Positions 1 to 7,258 are shown, counted from the first letter of the stretch. The stretch is 11,586 nucleotides of DNA from CAYVSF01 sp046482855 (GCA_046482855.1 JAWOEH010000087.1:1-11586); one strand, 5' to 3'. A program made the numbers and translations. Notes: a model not told the origin generated them from the letters alone.

Positions 1-674
1 GTGATCTTCACATCATACGAATTAAAGTCGAGGTAATATTCAGCTGACCCGGTAAAGGCGTTCATATCCCACCCGACAATATCGTCGTATACGGCAATTT
101 GCGGATACCAATACCCCACAAACCAATTTCCGTGTCCGTATTGGCCCATACGTATGGTAAGATCGCGCGGCAATTGCACTCCCCAGCTCACCTCCAACGA
201 GAGGCTTTTCCCGGGTGTAAGGGGGCGCTTTAATTCAACCAGCAAATTGGAGCCCACCTCACGCACCTCAAAATCCTTAACTCGCTCATTCCAGGTATAA
301 TTACCTGCAGCTATCTCATAGAGTTCAACCCCTTGGTGAAGATCCCCTTCACCTATAGAAAAATCGCGATTCACTCCTTTTTTAAAGATGTTTTGGTACA
401 GTCGAAGAACAATAAATTCAAGCGTATCGGGGCTTTCATTATAATATTCAATGAAAGCGTCTCCTTCTAAAAAGCCGGTAGCAGGATTAAACTTCACGTC
501 TATTTGGTAAGCTGCTCGATTTTGGAAGTATTTATTCCCGGGTTCTCCACTCTGATCACGAGTATCGTTTTCATAAGCCGAACGGATTTCGGCAGGAACA
601 AATAACGACTGTCCTAACACACCGTTTGAGATAACAATTACAACAACAATAAACAGGATTTTCTTCATAGCCAT
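1..674 (-). CDS. Secreted M1-family (gluzincin) metallopeptidase, N-terminal part only
   Basis: The gene reads leftward off the window, so only about 224 N-terminal residues are visible. It opens with a clear signal peptide (MAMKK, a run of Ile/Val/Leu, then a likely cut at GVLG-Q near residue 21). A beta-rich domain follows. The stretch NWFVGYWYPQIAVYDD (about residues 180-195), followed by GWDMNAF and then EYYLDFNSYDVKIT at the edge, matches the end of the N-terminal domain of Bacteroidota M1 aminopeptidase-like proteins, just before the catalytic domain. The zinc-binding HEXXH..E motif would lie beyond the left edge, so activity cannot be judged. Family members cleave N-terminal residues from peptides; the signal peptide puts this one in the periplasm or outside. 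The start at 674 has an A-rich leader; an in-frame ATG at 668 is nearly as good. The gene lies 92 bases downstream of the DUF2271-like gene. The family call rests on remembered motifs. Confidence 0.75.
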   Translation of the reverse strand, partial: MAMKKILFIVVVIVISNGVLGQSLFVPAEIRSAYENDTRDQSGEPGNKYFQNRAAYQIDVKFNPATGFLEGDAFIEYYNESPDTLEFIVLRLYQNIFKKGVNRDFSIGEGDLHQGVELYEIAAGNYTWNERVKDFEVREVGSNLLVELKRPLTPGKSLSLEVSWGVQLPRDLTIRMGQYGHGNWFVGYWYPQIAVYDDIVGWDMNAFTGSAEYYLDFNSYDVKI

Positions 675-766
675 AAGTTTATTTTCTTTAGGACTAAGAG
701 AAAGCAGCAATGTTTAATCTCCCCTCTCATTTATGGATGAAAGGACACTCTCGAATGATCTGGGAA

Positions 767-1474
767 CTACCTCCTCTCAACCGTAATTTTATCAAAAATA
801 GTTAATGCAGTTGTAAAGGTAGAAAGATCTTGGAACAACCGACCATTTGCTCCGGCATGGTGGCTATGTCCTATAAGCTCCATAGTCACAGGATTTTCAT
901 TCAATCGATCAAGAGCTAAGCGATACACCAGAGCGGGTTGCGCCGAGGCCTTATAAGCTTCATTCTGAGGATATTTACTATTATTCCAATACTGATTCCA
1001 GTCCCAGGATTGATTCACCTCCACTAAAATATACGCCCCGTCGGGTGTTGGCTGATCGGAACGTGTATTCAGCACAAACGCGCCGGTTGGTGAAGCTCCC
1101 GAATAGGCATCTGGAACAGGCATTTTAGGCGTAGGAAAGTAATACCCATCCTCAGCCTTCACTCCCCGCTTGTGTCCCCAATATGGTAAGGCTGCAGGCA
1201 AACGCTTCGGTCCGGGTTGATAGGTATTGTCCTTAATGATTCCAAAGGTAAACGTCCCATTTGCTACCGAATTGGGCACATAAAGCGTTTGCAGGAAATT
1301 GCCGGCCGAATCTTCCAACCAAATAGCAATAAGTGGGTAGTAGAACGATTCTCCAGGTGTGAAGGTAACCGTATAAGCTTCTCCATCACCTTCATCGTTG
1401 GTATAAACTACCTGCTTCTGCCCGTAGGTTGATAAGGCCAGAATAAACAGCGCATAGGTATAAACATATCGCAT
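767..1474 (-). CDS. Secreted DUF2271-like protein paired with TonB receptor
   Basis: This is a 235-residue exported protein. The frame continues upstream to a TTG at 1504, overlapping the receptor gene, but the ATG at 1474 gives a clean signal peptide (MRYVYTYALFILALSTYG, cut before Gln19), so I start there. The mature part resembles DUF2271: the pattern YPLIAIWLEDSAGNFLQTL (residues 46-64), a central PYWG segment, SGASPTGAFVLNT (125-137), DGAYILVEVN (145-154), and the closing block GHSHHAGANGRLFQDLSTFTTALTI at 202-226. The family has no established biochemical function. It is mostly found in exported proteins, often near TonB receptors and putative metal-uptake genes. The start codon follows the receptor stop by 19 bases, so the two are probably co-transcribed and may act on the same substrate. 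The His pair in HSHHAG could bind metal, but that is only a suggestion. There is no lipobox cysteine, so it is predicted to be soluble in the periplasm. Confidence 0.7.
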   Translation of the reverse strand: MRYVYTYALFILALSTYGQKQVVYTNDEGDGEAYTVTFTPGESFYYPLIAIWLEDSAGNFLQTLYVPNSVANGTFTFGIIKDNTYQPGPKRLPAALPYWGHKRGVKAEDGYYFPTPKMPVPDAYSGASPTGAFVLNTRSDQPTPDGAYILVEVNQSWDWNQYWNNSKYPQNEAYKASAQPALVYRLALDRLNENPVTMELIGHSHHAGANGRLFQDLSTFTTALTIFDKITVERR

Positions 1475-1493
1475 AGCATTCAATTTTAAAAAG

Positions 1494-3905
1494 TTAAAAC
1501 TCAACCATCACGCCAACGGTAGGTAAGATTGTACCCGACTCCGACTTGATAGGCTTCAACACATAACGACTCGGATCATCGTCACGAACCACAGGGTTCC
1601 CCTGCTCATCGGTCTGGACAATATAACGTCCGGGTTCATTTATCTTAAAATTATAAATGTTCTGGATATCCAAATAAAGCATCAACGACCACTTATCGAA
1701 GAAATAGGATTTATCCACACGCACATCCAGCTGATGAAAAGCATCAAGACGCTTCTCATTGAACCGGGAAAAATCAGAGTAGGCGCGTCCGCGCACTTGC
1801 CAGGCCGAAATGAGCGACGACTTTTGAAGATCAACAGGGGTATACGGGCCACCTCCCACAAATCGCCATTTAAAGCCCATATCCCAATTCCGTTTTAACG
1901 ATTTGGTGGCAGTAAAATTGAAAAGGTGAACATTATCCCAAGCTGTGGGGGTATAACTGTCCAGCTGCTTTAAATTAGCATCCACATCTTGCGACTCCGA
2001 ACGAACAAGCGTATAGGTTCCGATGATATTAAACCCCCATAAATCGCGATGGCGAAACAAGAGCTCCACGCCAAAGGCTCGTCCCTCGGCAATAGATTTC
2101 ACGGCTTCATCGCCAAAGGCACCATAGCCACTTCCCTTGCTGGCAATGGAGATTGAGTCGTTCAGCGAAAAGGGATAGTTGCGATAGTATTTGTAAAAAG
2201 CTTCAACCGATAGGGTACTATTGGGATTGGGTAACCACTCAAACCCGGAAACCAGGTGGTCGCTTTCAATATAGGTAAGGCCATTTTCTTTGTTAACCAA
2301 CTCGCCTTCTTCATTCCTGTAACCTAATGTGGTGTAAGGAGGCTTTTGATAATAACGTCCGGTATTAAAATTAACATTCCAGTTGGGAGTGAGTTTATAA
2401 CTTGCTGAAAAACGCGGAGAGAACTGCTTCAAGGGGTTCGCCATCTCCATATCGTATGAATTTCCATCCACACGAACGCCCAAAGAAAGATTCAATCGGT
2501 CATCAAGATAACCCCGACTCGCCTGCGCAAATCCACTCCAAATATACAAATCGAGGTCGGTATTATAATTCAGTTCTCTACTGACGCCAGCAATAAACTC
2601 TTTTCGGAAAGTTGTATTGGTATAACGAGCATATTCCGCACCAACACCCACATTAAACTTATAACCTGACGAAGTGCGGGTAGTATTCTCATACCGAAAT
2701 TTCACCTCACTTTCGGTAGAAGTATAATCAAGGGTTTGCAATGAATCAACCTCAATGTTATCCTGGTATTTAAACGATCGATTGTTAAGGTAATTATGGC
2801 TTAACACCCAAGTGTCGTAACTATTCTCTTTATAATGTTTCCACACGGCTCCTACAGTATAGCTCCACTGTTCAAAAGCTGGCAGATAGTTCAGAATATA
2901 TTGCTGACTTTCGGTTTCATTGGCCTCTTTATTCAAATCAAATTGATCAATAGCTCCCAACCCAATCAGGGTAAGTTCATTCTTTTCGTCGATGCGGGTT
3001 TTGGTTTTAAACTGAACATCGTTAAACGTAGGAAGAAAGGGCAACTCAAGAGCGGCAAATAACAGCTGCAAATAAGATCTACGTGCCGAAAAAATAAAGG
3101 TGGTTTTCTCGGAAAGAGGCCCATCGAGGGTCATGGCTACCTCTGAAGCGCCTAAAGAACCCTGAATTTCCAATCCATTTGGATTCCCATCTACCTGGCG
3201 AAACTCCAATACTGAACTCATTGCATCGCCGCGATTAGCCGGGAAAGCACCGGAGTAGAATTTCACCTCACTGATAAAATCCACATTCAGTATACCCACA
3301 GGGCCACCGGAAGCTCCTTGCGTAGAGAAATGGTTTATGGTAGGAATCTCAACGCCATCGAGGTAGAAAGCGTTTTCAAAAGGGCCTCCGCCGCGCACAA
3401 TTACATCATTTCGCTCGCCCGGCGTGGGTGCCACTCCGGGGAAGGACTGAATAACCTTTGAGATATCGCGGTTGGCTCCCGGATTTTTTTCGATATCCTT
3501 AATTCCTATACGCCGCATAGATAATGGACTCTCTTCGGTTTTACGGAAAGGAGAAGCTTTCACCACAGCCTCTTCAAGGGCCACAGAAGTAGACTGCATG
3601 CCTACTTCAAAAAAAGCTTCTTTGGCATTTGTTACCATTACCTCTTCGGTTACGCGAGTTTCGTATCCCACAACAGAAACCTGCAGGCGCACAAAACCAG
3701 GCTCAACACCTGTAAACATAAATTCCCCATCGAAATTTGTGGCAGATCCTATTTGTGTTTGAAAGATCACCACATTGGCAAAAGGAATAGGCTCATTTGT
3801 TTGCTCATCATACACACGCCCCCGAACCACACCTTTATCCGTTTGCGCCAACGAATCAAAAGCAACCATGGGGAAGAATATTATAAGAAAGAGAAGTCGT
3901 CTCAT
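1494..3905 (-). CDS. TonB-dependent outer-membrane receptor with carboxypeptidase-regulatory-like domain
   Basis: This 803-residue protein is of usual length for a Bacteroidota TonB-dependent transporter. A signal peptide (residues 1-20, ending DSLA-Q) is followed by a carboxypeptidase-regulatory-like beta-sandwich (about 26-110; GRVYDEQTNEPIPFANV, then FDGEF and YETR). The plug domain spans about 120-240 and includes RDISKVIQSFPGV, VIVRGGGPFENAFYLDGVEIP (168-188) and SEVKFYSGAFPANRGDAMSSVLEF. The remainder alternates aromatic-rich strands typical of a 22-strand barrel and ends in VGVMVEF, with the terminal Phe common in outer-membrane barrels. There is no N-terminal STN signalling domain, so control through an anti-sigma factor is not expected. 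It is not SusC-like: it is shorter and has no SusD partner. The DUF2271-like gene follows directly. The substrate is unknown; metal, siderophore or another small ligand are all possible. The start ATG at 3905 is the natural one, 54 bases after the upstream GSCFA stop. Confidence 0.93.
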   Translation of the reverse strand: MRRLLFLIIFFPMVAFDSLAQTDKGVVRGRVYDEQTNEPIPFANVVIFQTQIGSATNFDGEFMFTGVEPGFVRLQVSVVGYETRVTEEVMVTNAKEAFFEVGMQSTSVALEEAVVKASPFRKTEESPLSMRRIGIKDIEKNPGANRDISKVIQSFPGVAPTPGERNDVIVRGGGPFENAFYLDGVEIPTINHFSTQGASGGPVGILNVDFISEVKFYSGAFPANRGDAMSSVLEFRQVDGNPNGLEIQGSLGASEVAMTLDGPLSEKTTFIFSARRSYLQLLFAALELPFLPTFNDVQFKTKTRIDEKNELTLIGLGAIDQFDLNKEANETESQQYILNYLPAFEQWSYTVGAVWKHYKENSYDTWVLSHNYLNNRSFKYQDNIEVDSLQTLDYTSTESEVKFRYENTTRTSSGYKFNVGVGAEYARYTNTTFRKEFIAGVSRELNYNTDLDLYIWSGFAQASRGYLDDRLNLSLGVRVDGNSYDMEMANPLKQFSPRFSASYKLTPNWNVNFNTGRYYQKPPYTTLGYRNEEGELVNKENGLTYIESDHLVSGFEWLPNPNSTLSVEAFYKYYRNYPFSLNDSISIASKGSGYGAFGDEAVKSIAEGRAFGVELLFRHRDLWGFNIIGTYTLVRSESQDVDANLKQLDSYTPTAWDNVHLFNFTATKSLKRNWDMGFKWRFVGGGPYTPVDLQKSSLISAWQVRGRAYSDFSRFNEKRLDAFHQLDVRVDKSYFFDKWSLMLYLDIQNIYNFKINEPGRYIVQTDEQGNPVVRDDDPSRYVLKPIKSESGTILPTVGVMVEF

Positions 3906-3959
3906 TTGTTAATTGTTTTTTATTGAAGATTAAACAACACGACTCTAAAAAAGTTTATA

Positions 3960-4982
3960 TCACTCCAAAGAAGGAGCTTTCCCTTGCTCAATAAGATCTT
4001 GAAAATACCTCACCTCTTCTTGAAATGCGTTTTTTGGAAGCATTTCCAGCAGTGCTTCAATTTCATCCAATTGCTTTTGTGCGAAAGTAAGGAGCGCCTT
4101 ACTATTGTCTCCCAGAATACGATGCTGGTATGCTTTCCGAACTTTTTGTATACGTTGTACGAGTTGTTTGATGGATGCCTTAAAGTAGGTATCCTGAAAA
4201 AACTCCCAAATATAGTTCACGGCCATCTCTGAGGGATGAATCATGTCATCGGCATAAAAGCGGTAGTCGCGTAAATCGTCCATCATAATTTCGTACGAGG
4301 GGAAATAGTGTAGCCGGTCATCTTGCTCAACCAATTGATGAATAGCGCAATGCAAAATGGCTTTGCTATACTGATTCCCTACTGCACCATCTTTCCAATG
4401 CCTAACAGGGCTCACCGTGAAAATAATGTGTCTGGCGGGATGCTGCTCCCAAAGCGTATCTAATAGTTCCTGCCACTGATTTACAATGTCGTCTACCGAC
4501 AACAGCCGCCGATAAAATTCACGTGCAGGAATTTTGTGGCAGTTGGACACAATTTGTCCGGAGCTACGATGCTCAAAAACCCGGGCGGTTCCGAAGGTAA
4601 AAAACAGATAATCGGCTCGCTCCAGTTGCTTCCGCGCCTGACTGTAGGATGTATTCATTCGCTCAAGCGTAACCGCAGGGTTCGTTGATGAGAAAGACGT
4701 ATCGTGTAAAAAACTCAGGTAACGCTCCTGGTAATTATAAAGATCCGACAGCTCAAAAGGTCTATTTTGCAACAATCGTTTAACAACACCGGCAATCGAT
4801 GCCGGATTATACAACACCCCAAAGGGATTTACCACTACCGGGAACTTATGGGCTTGCATAGCTCCGCCAATATGTTCGGTAAAGCAGGAGCCCAAAAACA
4901 GTCCGTGTGAATTGTGGTCAATGGGAAATGCTGCTTTTTGGGGAACTATTAGGGTTCGAAAAAGGGTATCTCTATTCATCAT
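3960..4982 (-). CDS. GSCFA-domain protein (SGNH-hydrolase-like)
   Basis: A 340-residue protein without signal peptide, therefore probably cytoplasmic. The family-defining block is at residues 29-36 (FLGSCFTE), where Ser32 fits the nucleophile position of SGNH/GDSL-type hydrolases. Other conserved blocks are NPFGVLYNP (52-60), FFTFGTARVFEH (127-138), IIFTVSPVRHWKDG (186-199) and ADDMIHPSEMAVNYIW (244-259), whose Asp246-x-x-His249 resembles the catalytic Asp/His pair. GSCFA proteins are predicted esterases or related hydrolases; no natural substrate is established that I know of. The C-terminal 70 residues are charged and probably helical. Two adjacent ATGs (4982 and 4979) serve as possible starts. 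The gene is divergent from yjbQ, with 84 bases between them, and lies 54 bases upstream of the receptor gene on the same strand. Co-transcription with the receptor is possible but there is no obvious functional link. Confidence 0.9.
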   Translation of the reverse strand: MMNRDTLFRTLIVPQKAAFPIDHNSHGLFLGSCFTEHIGGAMQAHKFPVVVNPFGVLYNPASIAGVVKRLLQNRPFELSDLYNYQERYLSFLHDTSFSSTNPAVTLERMNTSYSQARKQLERADYLFFTFGTARVFEHRSSGQIVSNCHKIPAREFYRRLLSVDDIVNQWQELLDTLWEQHPARHIIFTVSPVRHWKDGAVGNQYSKAILHCAIHQLVEQDDRLHYFPSYEIMMDDLRDYRFYADDMIHPSEMAVNYIWEFFQDTYFKASIKQLVQRIQKVRKAYQHRILGDNSKALLTFAQKQLDEIEALLEMLPKNAFQEEVRYFQDLIEQGKAPSLE

Positions 4983-5066
4983 AAATTGTATTAAACATTG
5001 GAAAGATCTTCCGGTATTTTATAAATTACAACAAAATACAACAAATCCACTCAAAAACATAAACCT
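4983..5066. promoter_or_regulatory. Divergent intergenic region between GSCFA gene and yjbQ
   Basis: These 84 AT-rich bases separate two genes that point away from each other, so they must hold the start signals for yjbQ and probably for the GSCFA gene. I could not place a confident Bacteroidota-type promoter (TTG near -33 and TAnnTTTG near -7). On the plus strand the nearest candidates (TTG at 4998-5000 and TATTTTAT at 5015-5022) are too close together. A perfect 8-base palindrome, AAGATCTT at 5003-5010, lies in the left part and could be an operator or chance. The yjbQ leader is A-rich and has no strong Shine-Dalgarno motif, as is normal for this phylum. Confidence 0.45.
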
Positions 5067-5486
5067 ATGCAACACATCATTACGTTGAGTACCACAGCCA
5101 ATAGCGGATTGTATGATATCACAGCGCAGGTACAGGAAATGGTTGAGCGTGCTTCGATTCATAACGGGTTGGCCAATATTTATGTACAAGGAGCAACAGC
5201 GGCGATTATGATACAGGAGAACTGGGATCAGTCGGTTCAGAATGATGTAGTCAGCCTGCTGCGAAAACTAATTCCTGCAGGCGTATGGGAGCATGATGCA
5301 CAGGACAATAATGGTGATGCGCATTTAAAAGCCGGGCTAATTGGACCGCAGGAGACCATTCCTATTATTGGCAAAAAACTGGGACTTTCCACCTGGCAGA
5401 ATATATTTTTATGTGAATTTGACGGCCCGCGTCAACAGCGACAGGTAGTAGTAACAATTATCCCTACTGATTCCATACCCGAATAA
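5067..5486 (+). CDS. yjbQ: YjbQ/UPF0047-family protein (reported secondary thiamine-phosphate synthase activity)
   Basis: A 139-residue protein, the normal length for the UPF0047/YjbQ family, which folds as a small beta-rich trimer. Family marks are the central block WEHDAQDNNGDAHLKAGLIGP (residues 74-94), with Glu75, His76 and His86 as likely metal or active-site residues, and the C-terminal block LSTWQNIFLCEFDGPR (107-122). The equivalent of the HTSA segment found in Escherichia coli-type members reads QGATAAI (41-47), so the first His is replaced by Gly; members reading G(S/T)TA are, as I recall, a normal sub-branch. Weak thiamine-phosphate synthase activity has been reported for E. coli YjbQ, but the physiological role is unsettled. 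It is the only plus-strand gene here, divergent from the GSCFA gene and convergent with queG (6 bases between stops), so it is a monocistronic unit. No thiamine genes lie nearby. Confidence 0.92.
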   Translation: MQHIITLSTTANSGLYDITAQVQEMVERASIHNGLANIYVQGATAAIMIQENWDQSVQNDVVSLLRKLIPAGVWEHDAQDNNGDAHLKAGLIGPQETIPIIGKKLGLSTWQNIFLCEFDGPRQQRQVVVTIIPTDSIPE

Positions 5487-5492
5487 TTCAGA

Positions 5493-6440
5493 CTAAGGGT
5501 TTTGGGAAGATCCGGAATCTGATTGTACATAGCGAATATTGCGTAAAAGCCCCTCGTATTTTGTTCGTTTTACTGCCGATTTGCGAAAAAGCTCACGAAA
5601 CTGCTCAACCGATAACTCCCTCCATTGTGCTGCATTCATGGAAAGCAAGTTGGGATGGGGGCTAAATAGCGGCTCATTGTGTGCCCGGGCCTTCAGGTTC
5701 CAGGGGCACACCTGCTGACATACATCACAACCAAAAATCCATTGGTCAAAATCAGGCGTGTTTTCTTTGGCCAATTCTCCTCTTCGCTCAATGGTTTGGT
5801 AAGAAATACATTTCCTACCATCAATCTGGTAAGGTGTTAATGCACCTGTGGGACATGCTTCGATGCATCGGGTGCAAGTTCCGCACAAATCGCCAACAGG
5901 CGTGTCGTATTCAAGTGCTACATTAATCAAAAGCTCACCTATAAAAAAATAAGAACCATGGTGTTTATTTATAAGATTGGTATTTTTACCAATCCAGCCT
6001 AAACCACCACGCTGCGCCCAAGCTTTGTCCATTATCGGAGCACTATCAACAAAAGCACGTCCCTCGAGACCGGGTATTCTCTTTTCTAATTGATGAAAGA
6101 GTGCCCAAAGTTTCTTTTTGACTATTTCGTGGTAATCACGTCCATAGGCATAGCGGGAAATTTTGCAAGCAGGATCCTGAGGCTCTTCATCGGTGTAATA
6201 ATTATAGAGAACCGAAATCACCGAGCGGGTTCCCTCCACAAGTTTTCGGGGATCGGTGCGTTTTTCAAAGTGATTGGCCATATAACGCATTTCTCCATGA
6301 CGCTCCTCATCGAGCCATTGTTTTAAATATTTGGCCTCGTCAACAAGTTCAGTGGCTTCGGATATACCACAAGCAAGAAACCCCAGCTCATGAGCCAGGG
6401 ATCTTACCCATTGGGTATGTATTTTTATTGTATCGGACAT
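5493..6440 (-). CDS. queG: Epoxyqueuosine reductase QueG (short form)
   Basis: This cytoplasmic enzyme reduces epoxyqueuosine to queuosine at the wobble base of GUN-anticodon tRNAs, using cobalamin and two [4Fe-4S] clusters. The N-terminal cobalamin-binding part shows SRYAYGRDYH (95-104), VDSAPIMDKAWAQRGGLGWIG (131-151), with Asp132 in the position of the proposed proton donor, and KNTNLI. The ferredoxin-like part has CGTCTRCIEACPTGAL (186-201; Cys186, 189, 192 and 196) and GCDVCQQVCPWN (237-248; Cys238, 241 and 245), plus KCISYQTIERRG at 210-221. Its 315 residues are about 60 fewer than the E. coli enzyme: the protein stops soon after the LFRKSAVKRTKYEGLLRN block and lacks the C-terminal HEAT-like repeats. 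All catalytic parts are present, so it should be active. The start is three bases after the sufT-like stop, which implies co-transcription, and perhaps translational coupling, with the suf genes that make its clusters. Confidence 0.96.
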   Translation of the reverse strand: MSDTIKIHTQWVRSLAHELGFLACGISEATELVDEAKYLKQWLDEERHGEMRYMANHFEKRTDPRKLVEGTRSVISVLYNYYTDEEPQDPACKISRYAYGRDYHEIVKKKLWALFHQLEKRIPGLEGRAFVDSAPIMDKAWAQRGGLGWIGKNTNLINKHHGSYFFIGELLINVALEYDTPVGDLCGTCTRCIEACPTGALTPYQIDGRKCISYQTIERRGELAKENTPDFDQWIFGCDVCQQVCPWNLKARAHNEPLFSPHPNLLSMNAAQWRELSVEQFRELFRKSAVKRTKYEGLLRNIRYVQSDSGSSQNP

Positions 6441-6443
6441 GCG

Positions 6444-6767
6444 TTAAAGCAATCCCAGTTCTAACAGTGCCTCTTCGGACATCATACTTTTATCCCATGG
6501 GGGATCAAATACCAACTTAATATCGGCCTTTTTCACCCCTTTCACTTTACTTACATTTGTGTACACATCGTTAAGTAATTCATCAGCCATTGGGCAATTA
6601 GGGGCGGTGAGCGTCATCTTTACCTCTACATTGTTGTCATCATCCACATCAATGTTGTAGATTAAGCCCAAATCGTAAATATTTACCGGAATTTCCGGGT
6701 CATATACCTGCTTCAGCACCTTCACAATCTCAGCCTCCACTGCTAAATAGTCGTTCGTTGTCTCCAT
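6444..6767 (-). CDS. sufT: MIP18/DUF59-family Fe-S assembly protein (SufT-like)
   Basis: A 107-residue single-domain protein of the MIP18 (DUF59) family, the type usually found at the end of SUF operons. Motifs seen are YDPEIPVNIYDLGLIYNI (residues 22-39), VKMTLTAPNCPMAD (49-62), which contains the one conserved Cys (Cys58), and FDPPWDKSMMSEEALLELGLL at the C-terminus (87-107). The family works in maturation of iron-sulfur proteins: SufT of Staphylococcus aureus and eukaryotic MIP18/CIAO2 support cluster assembly or delivery. The protein has neither the extra N-terminal domain of long SufT forms nor a Mrp/ApbC ATPase fusion. The symbol follows common usage for DUF59 proteins in suf operons; the precise role is inferred. 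It starts 44 bases after sufE, across a hairpin-forming stretch, and ends three bases before queG. Confidence 0.92.
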   Translation of the reverse strand: METTNDYLAVEAEIVKVLKQVYDPEIPVNIYDLGLIYNIDVDDDNNVEVKMTLTAPNCPMADELLNDVYTNVSKVKGVKKADIKLVFDPPWDKSMMSEEALLELGLL

Positions 6768-6793
6768 AATAAGTCTCTTTTGTGGGTAAACAA

Positions 6794-6819
6794 GCGCTTT
6801 GCCAAAAAGTTCTAAGCGC
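6794..6819 (-). promoter_or_regulatory. Hairpin at the sufE stop codon, sufE-sufT gap
   Basis: On the transcribed (minus) strand GCGCTT (6819-6814) pairs perfectly with AAGCGC (6799-6794) around a 14-base loop, and a flanking G-U pair can extend the stem by one. The stem begins inside the last sufE codons and covers the stop codon. The sequence after it, TTGTTTACCC, is only weakly T-rich, so this is a poor intrinsic terminator. It could be an mRNA-stabilising or processing element, a weak attenuator that lowers sufT-queG expression, or chance. Confidence 0.35.
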
Positions 6820-7240
6820 CTTTTTCCCGTGCATGATAGGCCATTGCATAAAGCTTCATCTGCTTCAACATAGCCAGCAAACCATTGGAACGGGTGGGAG
6901 ACAAATTCTCCTGTAACCCAATCTCTTTTATAAAGTAAAGATCGGCATTCATCACCTCCTCAGGTGGCAATCCATCGAGCACGCGGATGAGCAGAGCAAC
7001 AATGCCTTTGGTAATTATGGCGTCGCTATCAGCGGAGAAGTGCATTACACCATCTTTGTAGTCGGCATACAGCCAAACTTTCGACTGGCACCCATCAATC
7101 AGGTACTCCTGAGTTTTGTGCTTAGGATCAATGTCGGGAACTTCTTTACTAAGCTCAATCAGGTAATTATACTTCTCCATCCAGTCGGAAAAGATGGAAA
7201 ACTCTTCAATTACTTCATCTTGTCTTTCTTTTAGTGTCAT
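6812..7240 (-). CDS. sufE: Cysteine desulfuration protein SufE
   Basis: A 142-residue SufE-family sulfur acceptor, the usual family length. It takes persulfide sulfur from the cysteine desulfurase SufS and passes it to the SufBCD scaffold in the cytoplasm. The catalytic cysteine is Cys51 in YLIDGCQSKVW (46-56), on the exposed loop typical of the family. Other family blocks are WMEKYNYLIEL (20-30), FSADSDAIITKGIVALLI (68-85) and the C-terminal LSPTRSNGLLAMLKQMKLYA (113-132). It is a SufE rather than a zinc-containing SufU: the conserved Cys lies in the IDGCQS context and the SufU zinc ligands are absent. It starts 18 bases after sufS, so enzyme and partner are made together. The final GCT-TAG lies in the hairpin described at 6794-6819. 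Confidence 0.96.
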   Translation of the reverse strand: MTLKERQDEVIEEFSIFSDWMEKYNYLIELSKEVPDIDPKHKTQEYLIDGCQSKVWLYADYKDGVMHFSADSDAIITKGIVALLIRVLDGLPPEEVMNADLYFIKEIGLQENLSPTRSNGLLAMLKQMKLYAMAYHAREKGA

Positions 7241-7258
7241 AGTATCGGTATTTTCAAA

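Noticed and set aside
724..743. Possible terminator hairpin between the DUF2271-like gene and the M1-like gene (CTTTCAT/ATGAGAG on the minus strand, 6-base loop)
   Set aside because: The stem is short with one G-U pair and is followed by GGGAGATT and not a T-run, so it does not qualify as an intrinsic terminator.
1475..1504. Extended TTG start for the DUF2271-like protein, overlapping the receptor gene
   Set aside because: The ten extra residues would precede and weaken a clean signal peptide that begins at the ATG at 1474.
3906..3959. Possible promoter in the 54-base gap between the GSCFA gene and the receptor gene
   Set aside because: The gap is AT-rich but holds no pair of -33/-7 elements with proper spacing that I could defend.
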